DNA from: Caldilineaceae bacterium
GTDB taxonomy: Bacteria > Chloroflexota > Anaerolineae > Caldilineales > Caldilineaceae
Assembly (NCBI GenBank): GCA_020634755.1
Contig: JACKBC010000017.1
Span: 59,851-123,850, forward strand
Length of the DNA: 64,000 bases
Direction of reading: 5' to 3'
Position 1 is the first letter of the stretch. Every line of letters starts with the position of its first letter. The translations under genes were made by a program, and so were the position numbers. The notes beneath the pieces were generated by a model. The model searched no databases, was not told the DNA's origin, and saw only the letters and a program-made list of their open reading frames with translations. Positions 34,552-41,705 of the stretch are shown here, piece after piece.

Positions 34552-35616
34552 ATGACAGATGTACAGCTATTAGTTGGAACCAAAACGGGACTCTTGATCT
34601 ATCGGTCCGACGCAAAGCGGCGCGTGTGGCAGCTAGATGGGCCCCACTTTGAGGGCTGGAGTGTGGACTGTGTATGGGGCGATAGCCGTCACGGCGACCG
34701 TATCTTTGCAGGTATTAGCCACGCCGCCCAGGGCGTCAGCCTGCAATTGAGCACCAATGGCGGTGAAAGTTGGCAAGCGCTTACCCCTGGTCCAACGTAT
34801 CCGCCGGAAAGCGGCCTGACGTTGCGACGCATTTGGCAGATCACACCGGGTGCGCCGAGTCAACCGGACACCTATTACGCTGGTGTCGATGAAGCTGGCC
34901 TCTTTATCAGCCATGACCGCGGCCACTCTTGGCAGGAAGTGCTTGGCCTCAACCGCCACCCCGCCCGCGCCACGTGGCGACCCAGCCGCGGCGGCATGAC
35001 CCTCCACAACGTACTAATTGATCCCACGGCGCCGGAGCGAATCTGGGTGGCAATCGCGTCGGCGGGCATTTGGCGCAGCGAAGATGGCGGCACAGATTGG
35101 CAGCCCTGTAATCAAGGGCTGCGCACCTTCCGTACCGCCAATGGACCGAGCTATCTCGTTCACAAACTGACCCAAGACCCGTACAACCCGCAAATCCTCT
35201 ATCTCCAGAATATTGACGGCGTCTATTGCAGCACCAGCGGCGCTGATACGTGGCAGCCATTCGAAGAGGGCTTACCCAGTCGCTTTGGCTTTCCCTTTGG
35301 CGTTGATCAGCGGGGCAACCGCTATGTGGCGCCACAGGATAGCGAAACCCGCGGCGCCATCGACGGGCACTTGGTGATCTATCGCCGGCGCCAAAATGAT
35401 GCGGTTTGGCGCCCCTTTGGCGCCGGCTTGCCAACGGATGCGCCACAGATCGGCGTATTACGCAACGCCCTCACAGTCGATACGTTGGATGCACCCGGCG
35501 TCTATTTTGGCACAACGCAAGGCACACTTTTCTATGCCATTGACGGCGACGCTGAATGGATACAACTACCAGGCGTGTGGACACGAGTCAACGCGGTGCA
35601 GGTGTCAGTTGTTTAG
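34552..35616 (+). CDS. BNR/sortilin-like beta-propeller protein
   Basis: 354 aa. Repeated Asp-box-like strands are seen (LSTNGGESWQAL, ISHDRGHSWQEV, SEDGGTDWQPC, STSGADTWQPF), as in VPS10/sialidase-type propellers. No catalytic sialidase residues could be assigned, so hydrolase activity is unproven. No signal peptide. GGAAGGAG lies upstream of the ATG. The stop codon TAG falls in the outer end of a partial family A repeat (TTTAGAACTTACGCAAGCCT). Confidence 0.82.
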   Translation: MTDVQLLVGTKTGLLIYRSDAKRRVWQLDGPHFEGWSVDCVWGDSRHGDRIFAGISHAAQGVSLQLSTNGGESWQALTPGPTYPPESGLTLRRIWQITPGAPSQPDTYYAGVDEAGLFISHDRGHSWQEVLGLNRHPARATWRPSRGGMTLHNVLIDPTAPERIWVAIASAGIWRSEDGGTDWQPCNQGLRTFRTANGPSYLVHKLTQDPYNPQILYLQNIDGVYCSTSGADTWQPFEEGLPSRFGFPFGVDQRGNRYVAPQDSETRGAIDGHLVIYRRRQNDAVWRPFGAGLPTDAPQIGVLRNALTVDTLDAPGVYFGTTQGTLFYAIDGDAEWIQLPGVWTRVNAVQVSVV

Positions 35617-35634
35617 AACTTACGCAAGCCTAGA
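35612..35634. repeat. Family A end fragment, A5
   Basis: TTAGAACTTACGCAAGCCT matches the outer end of family A. No matching second end is seen before the next gene, so it is a fragment. Confidence 0.55.
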
Positions 35635-35676
35635 GCAAGACGAGTTTATTTAGCAGCTTGTTTACTCCTGGCGATC

Positions 35677-36165
35677 TCACTGCGCTGCATCAGTGGTGTT
35701 GTTGAGGCGCAGATATGTTGCCAACTGTTCATCAATAAATTGACGCCAGACGGGGTTCGGCTCCCAAATCTGGAGCAGGGCCTGGTGCGCTTCTTCCACC
35801 GGCACGCCCAGCGCCAGCACGCGGTAGAGAAAGGTGAAGGCCGAAACCCGCATGTTGGCAATGCAGTGGACAAAGCGTTTTTTCGCCTGGTTGGCGGTCA
35901 TCGCCGTGCAAAAGGCCGTGAAATCGGCCGGTGTCGGCGCCTCCCACACAACCGGAATCGCAATGTACGCTATGCCATATGCGCCAACCAGCACTGCCTC
36001 ACTGGGCACCGCGCGCGGCGAATCGGGCATGGCCAAATTGATGATGACTTCGTAGCCACTTGCTTGGATGGCGGCAAACTGCTCTACGGTGGGCTGACCA
36101 GCCGTGGCCCAGTGGGCATCGATTGGTAGAAAATTGTAAATGTCAGTTAATGATGGTTCTGCCAT
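35677..36165 (-). CDS. DUF442-type protein tyrosine phosphatase-like protein
   Basis: 162 aa from the ATG at 36165. The pattern starts FLPIDAHWATAGQPTVEQF, as in the beta-lactamase-hydrolase-like (DUF442) phosphatase clan. The P-loop reads VHCIANMRVSAF: a Cys and an Arg separated by four residues, not the five of classical tyrosine phosphatases (CX5R). Asp is available in TPADF. The loss of one P-loop residue makes catalysis on phosphotyrosine doubtful; other phospho-ligands are possible. A family A element lies in its upstream region. Confidence 0.75.
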   Translation of the reverse strand: MAEPSLTDIYNFLPIDAHWATAGQPTVEQFAAIQASGYEVIINLAMPDSPRAVPSEAVLVGAYGIAYIAIPVVWEAPTPADFTAFCTAMTANQAKKRFVHCIANMRVSAFTFLYRVLALGVPVEEAHQALLQIWEPNPVWRQFIDEQLATYLRLNNTTDAAQ

Positions 36166-36203
36166 TGCTGCTTTCACTTGCTTTCCGATAAATAAAACAG
36201 CAC

Positions 36204-36283
36204 GACTTACGCAGCGCCAGTGGATCGACAGGAGTGCATAACGTAGCTACCCTGGCAATTTTCCCTCGAGGCTTGCGTAAGTC
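36204..36283. repeat. Family A palindromic element, copy A3
   Basis: 80 bp, perfect 10-bp inverted ends GACTTACGCA / TGCGTAAGTC, followed by CTAA. It is the cleanest copy of the family and contains CTGGCAATTTTCCC. Located upstream of the phosphatase-like gene. Confidence 0.85.
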
Positions 36284-36357
36284 CTAACAGGTAAAGTTGC
36301 GTACTCCCTTATCCGAACACGCTTGCCCCGCTAGGCCGGTGCGGCTGTGTTAACTAC

Positions 36358-36978
36358 CTATTGACCCGTCGTGGTCATTGTGTCACTGGCATCGACTTCA
36401 CCCTCCGTCGCGGTTTCGCCCATGCCGCCTTGGTTCATATTCATCTCGCCCGGATCAACCACGGGGGCCGTGACGGCAATATCACCGGCATTGGCAAAGT
36501 GCAGCACCATATCCACGGTGGAACCCACTTCGCGCGGCGCTTCTTTTTCAATACACATGACGTGCAGGCCGCCGCGCTTCAATTCAACTGTCCCACCGGC
36601 GGGAATGGGGATTTGCCCGCCTTCAACTTGCCGCATCACCATGACATCGTTTTGCATGACCATTTCGTGCAGCTCAATGACGCCACAGCCCGGCACTTCG
36701 GCGCCGATCAGTGCGTCGTCGATATCCGTGCCATTCATGATTAACATCCAAACCGAACCGGTCGTCGCAGGCAGAGCGAGATTGGCCTGTACGTTGGCCA
36801 CAGTCAACTCACCGGGCGTCACCGTGGGCAGATCGGCTGCCGGTGCGCCCTCCGTCTGCATTCCGCCACCCGCCTTATTTTGATTGGCGTTGGCCTGCTC
36901 CGTGGGGGTCATTACACAGGCGGTGAGCGCAAATAGCGCAATAGCCAAGATGAGATTATAAACAAATTGTCGTTTCAC
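36358..36978 (-). CDS. Copper chaperone PCu(A)C-type lipoprotein
   Basis: 206 aa. Lipobox LFALTAC. Residues 60-165 match the PCuAC domain, with copper ligands His104 (ELHEM), Met113/115 (MVMRQVEGG), His139 and Met141 (GGLHVMCIE). The C-terminal tail is Met-rich (MNMNQGGMGET), which could bind more copper. PCuAC hands Cu(I) to the CuA site of cytochrome oxidase or to Sco. It is in one run with cytochrome c and Sco1 genes on the minus strand, with palindromic elements B1 and C2 between it and them. Confidence 0.88.
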   Translation of the reverse strand: MKRQFVYNLILAIALFALTACVMTPTEQANANQNKAGGGMQTEGAPAADLPTVTPGELTVANVQANLALPATTGSVWMLIMNGTDIDDALIGAEVPGCGVIELHEMVMQNDVMVMRQVEGGQIPIPAGGTVELKRGGLHVMCIEKEAPREVGSTVDMVLHFANAGDIAVTAPVVDPGEMNMNQGGMGETATEGEVDASDTMTTTGQ

Positions 36979-37002
36979 GATAGATCATCCTTTTTTGTTG
37001 TA

Positions 37003-37090
37003 GCCAGTAGATCGCAACGGCAAGAGCTAGAACCGAATTCACCAGTCGGGAGCGACGCCTCTATCGCTAACGTCGTTGCGGTGTACTGAT
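37003..37090. repeat. Family C palindromic element, copy C2
   Basis: 88 bp from GCCAGTAGATCGCAACGG to CGTTGCGGTGTACTGAT. The ends are inverted and match the family consensus. Confidence 0.82.
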
Positions 37091-37148
37091 ATTTGTCAAT
37101 TGACCACCAAGTGTTTGGCGTCAATCCGTTATTTGAATTATGGTTTAA

Positions 37149-37240
37149 TAACTCACGTTACGCAGCGACAGCCAGTCTGCTAGCGAGAAACAGGAACGTC
37201 GGCGAGCCGACTTTCCGCCAGGCTTGCGTAACATAAGTTA
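37149..37240. repeat. Family B palindromic element, copy B1 (uninterrupted)
   Basis: 92 bp from TAACTCACGTTACGCAGCG to CTTGCGTAACATAAGTTA, with inverted ends differing at two bases. It is the empty-site version of the element at 52237, which carries an inserted element F. Confidence 0.85.
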
Positions 37241-37246
37241 ATGAAG

Positions 37247-37723
37247 CTAATCTTTGCTTTCCAACGTCATGAGAAAAGTGACCAGATCAGCAAGTTGATC
37301 CGTACGCAAGGCCGTTGCGTAGTTTTTGGGCATGAGATCAGCCGCGAATCCCTCCACCACATATTGCTTGGGATCCACAATGGATAGATAAAGATAGTTG
37401 GATGCCAGTACACCACTTTGGCGGGTTTGGGCTCGAGCTGCAACACCGTAGAGCGATGGCCCCACCAGCGTAACGTCTGGCGCCAACGAATGGCAGGTGA
37501 TGCAACCAGGACCGGCGGCCAAGACCTTCTGCTCAAAAAGTGCGCCACCCGCAGCTGGATCGCCCGCTTCCCACGCAATAAGCGGTGATGCCGAGAAAGG
37601 GTCAAGATCACCTACGGCGTTGCTTTGGGGCGGTTCTTCACCACAAGCGGCAAGCAGGAACAGACATACGCATAAACACAACGTTATGCAGAGTTTTCTG
37701 GGGAGATTGATGTAGAGGCGCAT
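37247..37723 (-). CDS. Membrane-anchored c-type cytochrome
   Basis: 158 aa lipoprotein (lipobox LLAAC). A single heme site CITCH is at 74-78, and the axial Met is likely in DLMPKNYA near 129. It is a small soluble-type cytochrome c domain held to the outer face of the membrane. Its start is 2 bases after the Sco1 stop, so the pair is co-translated. A role as electron donor linked to copper-site assembly is inferred from the neighbours. Confidence 0.9.
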   Translation of the reverse strand: MRLYINLPRKLCITLCLCVCLFLLAACGEEPPQSNAVGDLDPFSASPLIAWEAGDPAAGGALFEQKVLAAGPGCITCHSLAPDVTLVGPSLYGVAARAQTRQSGVLASNYLYLSIVDPKQYVVEGFAADLMPKNYATALRTDQLADLVTFLMTLESKD

Positions 37724-37725
37724 GG

Positions 37726-38316
37726 CTACGAACCATGTTCAAAGAGATATTGCAGATCGGTCACAACCTGGTCATCTGTCGTCTCATGTGGATAAGACAC
37801 AATGGCGTTGCCATCCGGGTCGATGAGATAGAAACGCGTGCTGTGAATCATCAGATAACCGGTGGCTTCCGATCCTTCGCCTTTTTCATAATAAATGCCA
37901 AAGGGTTCACCCAAGGCGTCAATATCGGCTTTGCTGCCCGTAATGCCCACAAAGCTGTCATCAAAGTAGTGCACATAGGTATCGAGAACCTCTGGCGTGT
38001 CCCGTTCAGGATCCACGCTGACCATGACAACTTGAAGTTGATCCGCCTGACCAGCCAATTGCTTACGGACGCCCGTTAACATAGAAAGCGTAAGTGGACA
38101 GGCATCCGGACAAAAAGTGTACCCAAAGTAGAGAACGACATATTTCCCCCGAAAATCGCTTAGCTGCACCGGGCCATCTGCCGACATCAGTTCAATATCC
38201 GGCACTGGATGGGGGGCAGACAACTCGGTGCCGGCAAACTCGTGTGGCGCCGAACAGCCCAGTAACAATATGGGAAGCATGCATAAAACAAACAGAACAG
38301 ACGCGAACCGTGGCAT
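37726..38316 (-). CDS. SCO1/SenC family copper protein
   Basis: 196 aa from the ATG at 38316; the earlier in-frame ATG is 31 codons upstream and lies before the lipoprotein signal. The lipobox is ILLLGC. The thioredoxin-fold copper motif YTFCPDACPLTLS (CxxxC) is present, and the third ligand His is in YLMIHSTRFYLID. Sco proteins deliver copper or reduce thiols for CuA of cytochrome oxidase. It is the first gene of the Sco - cytochrome c - PCuAC cluster. No cytochrome oxidase genes are in the window. Confidence 0.9.
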   Translation of the reverse strand: MPRFASVLFVLCMLPILLLGCSAPHEFAGTELSAPHPVPDIELMSADGPVQLSDFRGKYVVLYFGYTFCPDACPLTLSMLTGVRKQLAGQADQLQVVMVSVDPERDTPEVLDTYVHYFDDSFVGITGSKADIDALGEPFGIYYEKGEGSEATGYLMIHSTRFYLIDPDGNAIVSYPHETTDDQVVTDLQYLFEHGS

Positions 38317-38679
38317 AGAATTTATCCCCCAGTATTCACAGTCTGCGGCAATACCTGGCGATATTATCCGCCAAGATTTGGTCAAAAACTGGCCGCAGTT
38401 TGCGCTCAAATTGACCCAACGAAAAGCGCCAATGACACATGGTCATTCTGAGAAAGAGGGAAAACAACCGATAAATCGGGCCGCAACCATGAAACGCCGC
38501 TGCAGCGGCTAACAATTCAGCGCCCAAAGGCGCTTTACGCTGGTAGCAGCGAGTTTTAACCCTACAAATGTGTGAACCGGGTGTCTAGCCACTTAATGGG
38601 CGCAGCACTAGAGCTCATGCATCGTTGAGTCTTTCAAGCATGGATAGGTTGTAGTGAGAAAAATGGATAATCAGCAATC
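38317..38679. other. Gene-free stretch with short GC palindromes
   Basis: A perfect 14-base palindrome GCCGCTGCAGCGGC (38496-38509) is followed by AGCGCC-CAAA-GGCGCT (38519-38534). These look like a small structured repeat and could also act as a transcription barrier upstream of the Sco gene. No gene. Confidence 0.5.
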
Positions 38680-38756
38680 ATCAGAGATCGCAATCGCAAG
38701 GGATAGGTTCGGCCAGACTAGCGCCTATATCGTCAACCCCATTGCGGTGTACTGAT
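38680..38756. repeat. Family C palindromic element, copy C3
   Basis: About 77 bp from ATCAGAGATCGCAATCG to ATTGCGGTGTACTGAT, with an internal deletion relative to other copies. Its right part is translated on the minus strand as the end of the membrane protein gene next to it. Confidence 0.72.
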
Positions 38757-39224
38757 AATGCTTGCTTGGCGTGGTGGAGGGGTGGGGACCAGGGCGTGGA
38801 AAGAAGTTTCAAAGATATCCGTTAGCCAAACCGGAAATTCTGTGGTGTCTGCGTTAGGAGGCAACACGGAGGCAACCGCGCCAATGTTCATGAGCGAACT
38901 GAGTACAAGTTGCGAGGGTACGGATCGCCCAACTGGCGCTGGTGAATCATCTTCAGATAAGGGCGTTGGATCAGCGCTATGCGAGTGGCACGCCCCGGAG
39001 GGATCTCTATGGGGCGCCACCGCTGGCTCACTATGCGCTTGCGCTACTGGCTCTGCAAAGACAAAATGCGCGCGGGCATGTGGATGCCCAGGCGTGGCTT
39101 CGGCGCCGAAACAGATCGTGGGCAGCACAAACGCGTATAAGCCTGCAAAAAAAAGATGCAGGACTTTGCACCAGAAGCCCAATCGATAACGGTCAGAATA
39201 CGCCCTAATCTGCATGACGCACAT
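38733..39224 (-). CDS. Small His-rich membrane or secreted protein near the copper genes
   Basis: 163 aa from the ATG at 39224 (a second ATG three codons later is possible). A membrane segment at about 15-40 (VLHLFFAGLYAFVLPTICFG) precedes a His/Pro/Ser-rich region (GHPHARAHF, AHSEPAVAPHRDPSGACHSH), a possible copper-binding loop. A late PTPPPR resembles small copper-resistance-type proteins, a weak impression only. The last eight residues IISTPQWG and the stop are read from the end of a family C element. No family assigned. Confidence 0.55.
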   Translation of the reverse strand: MCVMQIRAYSDRYRLGFWCKVLHLFFAGLYAFVLPTICFGAEATPGHPHARAHFVFAEPVAQAHSEPAVAPHRDPSGACHSHSADPTPLSEDDSPAPVGRSVPSQLVLSSLMNIGAVASVLPPNADTTEFPVWLTDIFETSFHALVPTPPPRQASIISTPQWG

Positions 39225-39307
39225 TGTAACTTTATCTATATATTTGGGCAAATGGCTTTGCCAAAACGATGAAGTCCATATATGCTCTTTTTGAAATCAC
39301 GTTTATA

Positions 39308-39395
39308 ATCAGCAGATCACAATGGCAAGCAATAGCATCGGATTCCTCAATCGGGACCGACGCCTATATCGCCAACACCGTCGCGGTGTACTGAT
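39308..39395. repeat. Family C palindromic element, copy C4
   Basis: 88 bp from ATCAGCAGATCACAATGG to CGTCGCGGTGTACTGAT. It begins a run of three elements (C4, A4, D1) filling 39308-39610. Confidence 0.82.
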
Positions 39396-39403
39396 ACTCA
39401 CAT

Positions 39404-39482
39404 GACTTACGCAACGCCTGTGGATTGCCGCGAGCGCTTAACATAGCTGACGCGGCAATTTTCCCCAAGGCTTGCGTAAGTA
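39404..39482. repeat. Family A palindromic element, copy A4
   Basis: 79 bp from GACTTACGCAACGCC to GGCTTGCGTAAGTA. It contains TAACATAGCTGACG and CGGCAATTTTCCCC. Its right end is the target of the D1 insertion. Confidence 0.82.
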
Positions 39483-39610
39483 CTAAATCAATGTCATTTA
39501 GGTACGGCCGCTTCCAGTGCGACGCACGGTATGCCACGCCAATGCGAGGACCAAAATGGCGAAGACCGTGCAACGCACTTTTCGCTCACTTTATGACATT
39601 GAGTCCTAAA
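39480..39610. mobile_element. Family D element, copy D1, with 8-bp target duplication
   Basis: A 115-bp element (39488-39602) with ends TCAATGTCATTTAG and its inverse. It is flanked by GTACTAAA and GTCCTAAA, a target duplication with one mismatch. The flank is the outer end of family A (GTAAGTCCTAA in copy A3), so D1 hit the end of A4. It shares about 90% of its bases with D2 at 63268. No coding capacity. Confidence 0.85.
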
Positions 39611-39638
39611 TCAGTAGACCGCCAGAAAGGAGAACAAA

Positions 39639-40040
39639 ATGAGCAACGCAAAAAATGTGCTGGGTGGTGAACTGCAGGAATGTTCCAACAACCCGCTGAC
39701 CGGCTTTTACCGCGACGGGTGCTGCAACACCGGGCCGGAGGATCTGGGCGTACACACGGTTTGTGTGGTAGTTACCGCCGAGTTTCTGGCGTTTAGCCAA
39801 GCGCAGGGCAACGATCTCAGTACGCCCATGCCCATGTATCGCTTTCCGGGGCTCAAGCCGGGCGACCGTTGGTGCCTGTGCGCCGAACGCTGGAAGGAAG
39901 CGCTGCACGCCGGCAAAGCCCCAGCCGTGATCCTGGCCGCCACGCATGAGGCCACCTTGAACCACGTCACGCTAGAGGAGTTGGAAATTTACGCGCTGGA
40001 TAGCGAAGAATCCGAACTGCCGGATATTTTTGGCGCGTAG
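39639..40040 (+). CDS. DUF2237 family protein
   Basis: 133 aa. The family pattern is complete: KNVLGGELQECSNNPLTGFYRDGCCNT, split here by its Cys pairs, then DLGVHTVCVVVTAEFL, PGDRWCLCAERW and a C-terminal AVILAATHEATL. The four conserved Cys suggest a metal site, but no function is known for the family. AGAAAGGAG precedes the ATG. It is flanked by D1 upstream and converges with the metal transporter operon. Confidence 0.92.
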   Translation: MSNAKNVLGGELQECSNNPLTGFYRDGCCNTGPEDLGVHTVCVVVTAEFLAFSQAQGNDLSTPMPMYRFPGLKPGDRWCLCAERWKEALHAGKAPAVILAATHEATLNHVTLEELEIYALDSEESELPDIFGA

Positions 40041-40041
40041 T

Positions 40042-40857
40042 TCATTTACTCCTCGCCCAGCGCGCAACCCACGCCACGCCGAAGCAGAGCGTGCAAACCA
40101 GCACAATGGCCGCGCCGGAAGAAACGCTGCCGTAGTAGGAGATATAGAGACCCACCACGCCAGACAGCACCGCAATAAGCGCCGCCAGCCCCATCATGGG
40201 CGTGAGTCGCTGCGTGAGCAGGGAAGCCGTGGCAGCGGGCGTCACCAACAGCGCGCTGGTCAGCACCACGCCCACAGCCTGAATGGCGCTGACCACGGCC
40301 AGCGCCAGCAAGCAGAGCAGCAGATAGCGCAGCCAATGCACGCGCAGCCCAATCACCGCGGCGTACCCCGGGTCAACCGAAGTCAGCTCCAGCTCTTTGT
40401 GAAAAAGCGCCAACAGCGTCAGCACAATGATGGCCACGCCGCCAATAAAGAGCAGCTCGCTGCTGGTGACGCCCAGAATATTGCCAAAAAGCATGTGCGT
40501 AAAATCGCGAAACGAACGCACGGTGCTCATGAGCAGAATGCCCAGCGCAAACATGCCCGTAAAGACAATGCCAATGGCCGTGTCTTCACGCATCTCGCGC
40601 CGTTCGGAAAGCCAACCAATCAGCAGCGCCGTGGCCAGCCCCGCCGTCAGCGCGCCCCCAGCCAGATTCCAACTATTGAGATAGGCAATCACCAGCCCGG
40701 GCAGTACCGTATGCGCCAATGCATCGCCAATAAAGGCCATGCGCCGCAGCACCACATAGACGCCCAGCACGGCGCAGGTCAGCCCGACCAGCACCGCCGC
40801 CAGCAGCCCAGATTGCATAAACGTATAGTGAAGTGGTTCAAGCAGCCAGTTGGTCAT
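40042..40857 (-). CDS. znuB: Zinc/manganese ABC transporter permease (ABC-3 family)
   Basis: 271 aa with eight or so membrane helices. Typical blocks are GLTCAVLGVYVVLRRMAFIGDALAHTV, read in two pieces, then VTPAATASLLTQRLTPMM near the end. It forms the channel of a Znu/Mnt/Sit-type metal importer. Its start overlaps the ATPase stop as ATGA. Zinc versus manganese or iron cannot be settled from sequence. Confidence 0.9.
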   Translation of the reverse strand: MTNWLLEPLHYTFMQSGLLAAVLVGLTCAVLGVYVVLRRMAFIGDALAHTVLPGLVIAYLNSWNLAGGALTAGLATALLIGWLSERREMREDTAIGIVFTGMFALGILLMSTVRSFRDFTHMLFGNILGVTSSELLFIGGVAIIVLTLLALFHKELELTSVDPGYAAVIGLRVHWLRYLLLCLLALAVVSAIQAVGVVLTSALLVTPAATASLLTQRLTPMMGLAALIAVLSGVVGLYISYYGSVSSGAAIVLVCTLCFGVAWVARWARSK

Positions 40858-41693
40858 GAGGGATTGGTGGTTGGTTGTTGGTGGCTGGTGGTTAGGGGCA
40901 GATGGCTGGTGGCTTCGACAAGCTCAGCCACCAATGGGCGGCTTTCTACGGCCCACTCGCCAACATGAACGCCGGTAAAGCTGCCCGGTGGCGGCTGCAC
41001 TTCGCGGCCTTCGCACAAATAGAGTGCGCCGTCAAATTCCTGTTCCAACCGCCCCAGATCGTGGGTGGCGATCAGCACCGTTTTGCCTTGAGTTTTGAGC
41101 GCATCCAACACTTGGGAAACAATGGCGCGCGTCGCCACATCCACGGCGTTGAGCGGCTCATCCAGCAGCAGCAGATCAGCCTCCTGCGCCAGCGTGCGCG
41201 CCAGCAACGTGCGCTGCTGTTGCCCGCCCGAGAGCTGTCCAATCTGTCGTTCCGCCAGGTGCTCAATTTGCAGCTGCGCCATGACCTGTTCCACAATCTG
41301 CCGATCCGCCGCGCTTGGGCGCTTGAACCAGCCCAGATGTACATAACGCCCGGTGCCAACGAGCCGCCGCACCGTCATGGGAAAACGCCAATCCACTTCG
41401 CTGCGCTGGGCCAGATAGGCCACGCGGTGCCGACAGACGCCCACAGAGTGGCCAAAGAGTGAAATCGTCCCTTGGTGCAGCGGCAGCAAGCCGGCGATTA
41501 GCTTGAGCAGGGTGGACTTGCCGGCGCCATTGGAGCCCACCAGCGCAATGCGCGCGCCCACGGGCACCTGTAAGTTTACGCCATTTAACGCCGGCGCCCG
41601 CTGATGCTCATAAGCGCCGCTAATATTGACGACGTTCACGGCCAGGGCGCCGGCCACCGGCTCTTGATGGGGATGGGGACTATAGGGTATCAT
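40854..41693 (-). CDS. znuC: Zinc/manganese ABC transporter ATP-binding protein
   Basis: 279 aa. Walker A GSNGAGKSTLL, signature LSGGQQQRTLLART, Walker B LLLLDEPLNAVD and the H-loop IATHD are all intact. The C-terminal 30 residues are odd: VAELVEATS followed by HLPLTTSHQQPTTNPS, encoded by a GGCTTCGACAAGCTCAGCCAC-like repeat and an ACCAGCCACCAAC repeat. The conserved ATPase ends about 30 residues earlier, so the tail is repeat-derived. The stop overlaps the permease start. Confidence 0.9.
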   Translation of the reverse strand: MIPYSPHPHQEPVAGALAVNVVNISGAYEHQRAPALNGVNLQVPVGARIALVGSNGAGKSTLLKLIAGLLPLHQGTISLFGHSVGVCRHRVAYLAQRSEVDWRFPMTVRRLVGTGRYVHLGWFKRPSAADRQIVEQVMAQLQIEHLAERQIGQLSGGQQQRTLLARTLAQEADLLLLDEPLNAVDVATRAIVSQVLDALKTQGKTVLIATHDLGRLEQEFDGALYLCEGREVQPPPGSFTGVHVGEWAVESRPLVAELVEATSHLPLTTSHQQPTTNPS

Positions 41694-41705
41694 TGGCTTA
41701 TCTGT

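Noticed and set aside
40030..40968. 312-codon plus-strand frame over znuB
   Set aside because: Gln/Arg/His-rich mirror of membrane helices; no domain and no start signal.
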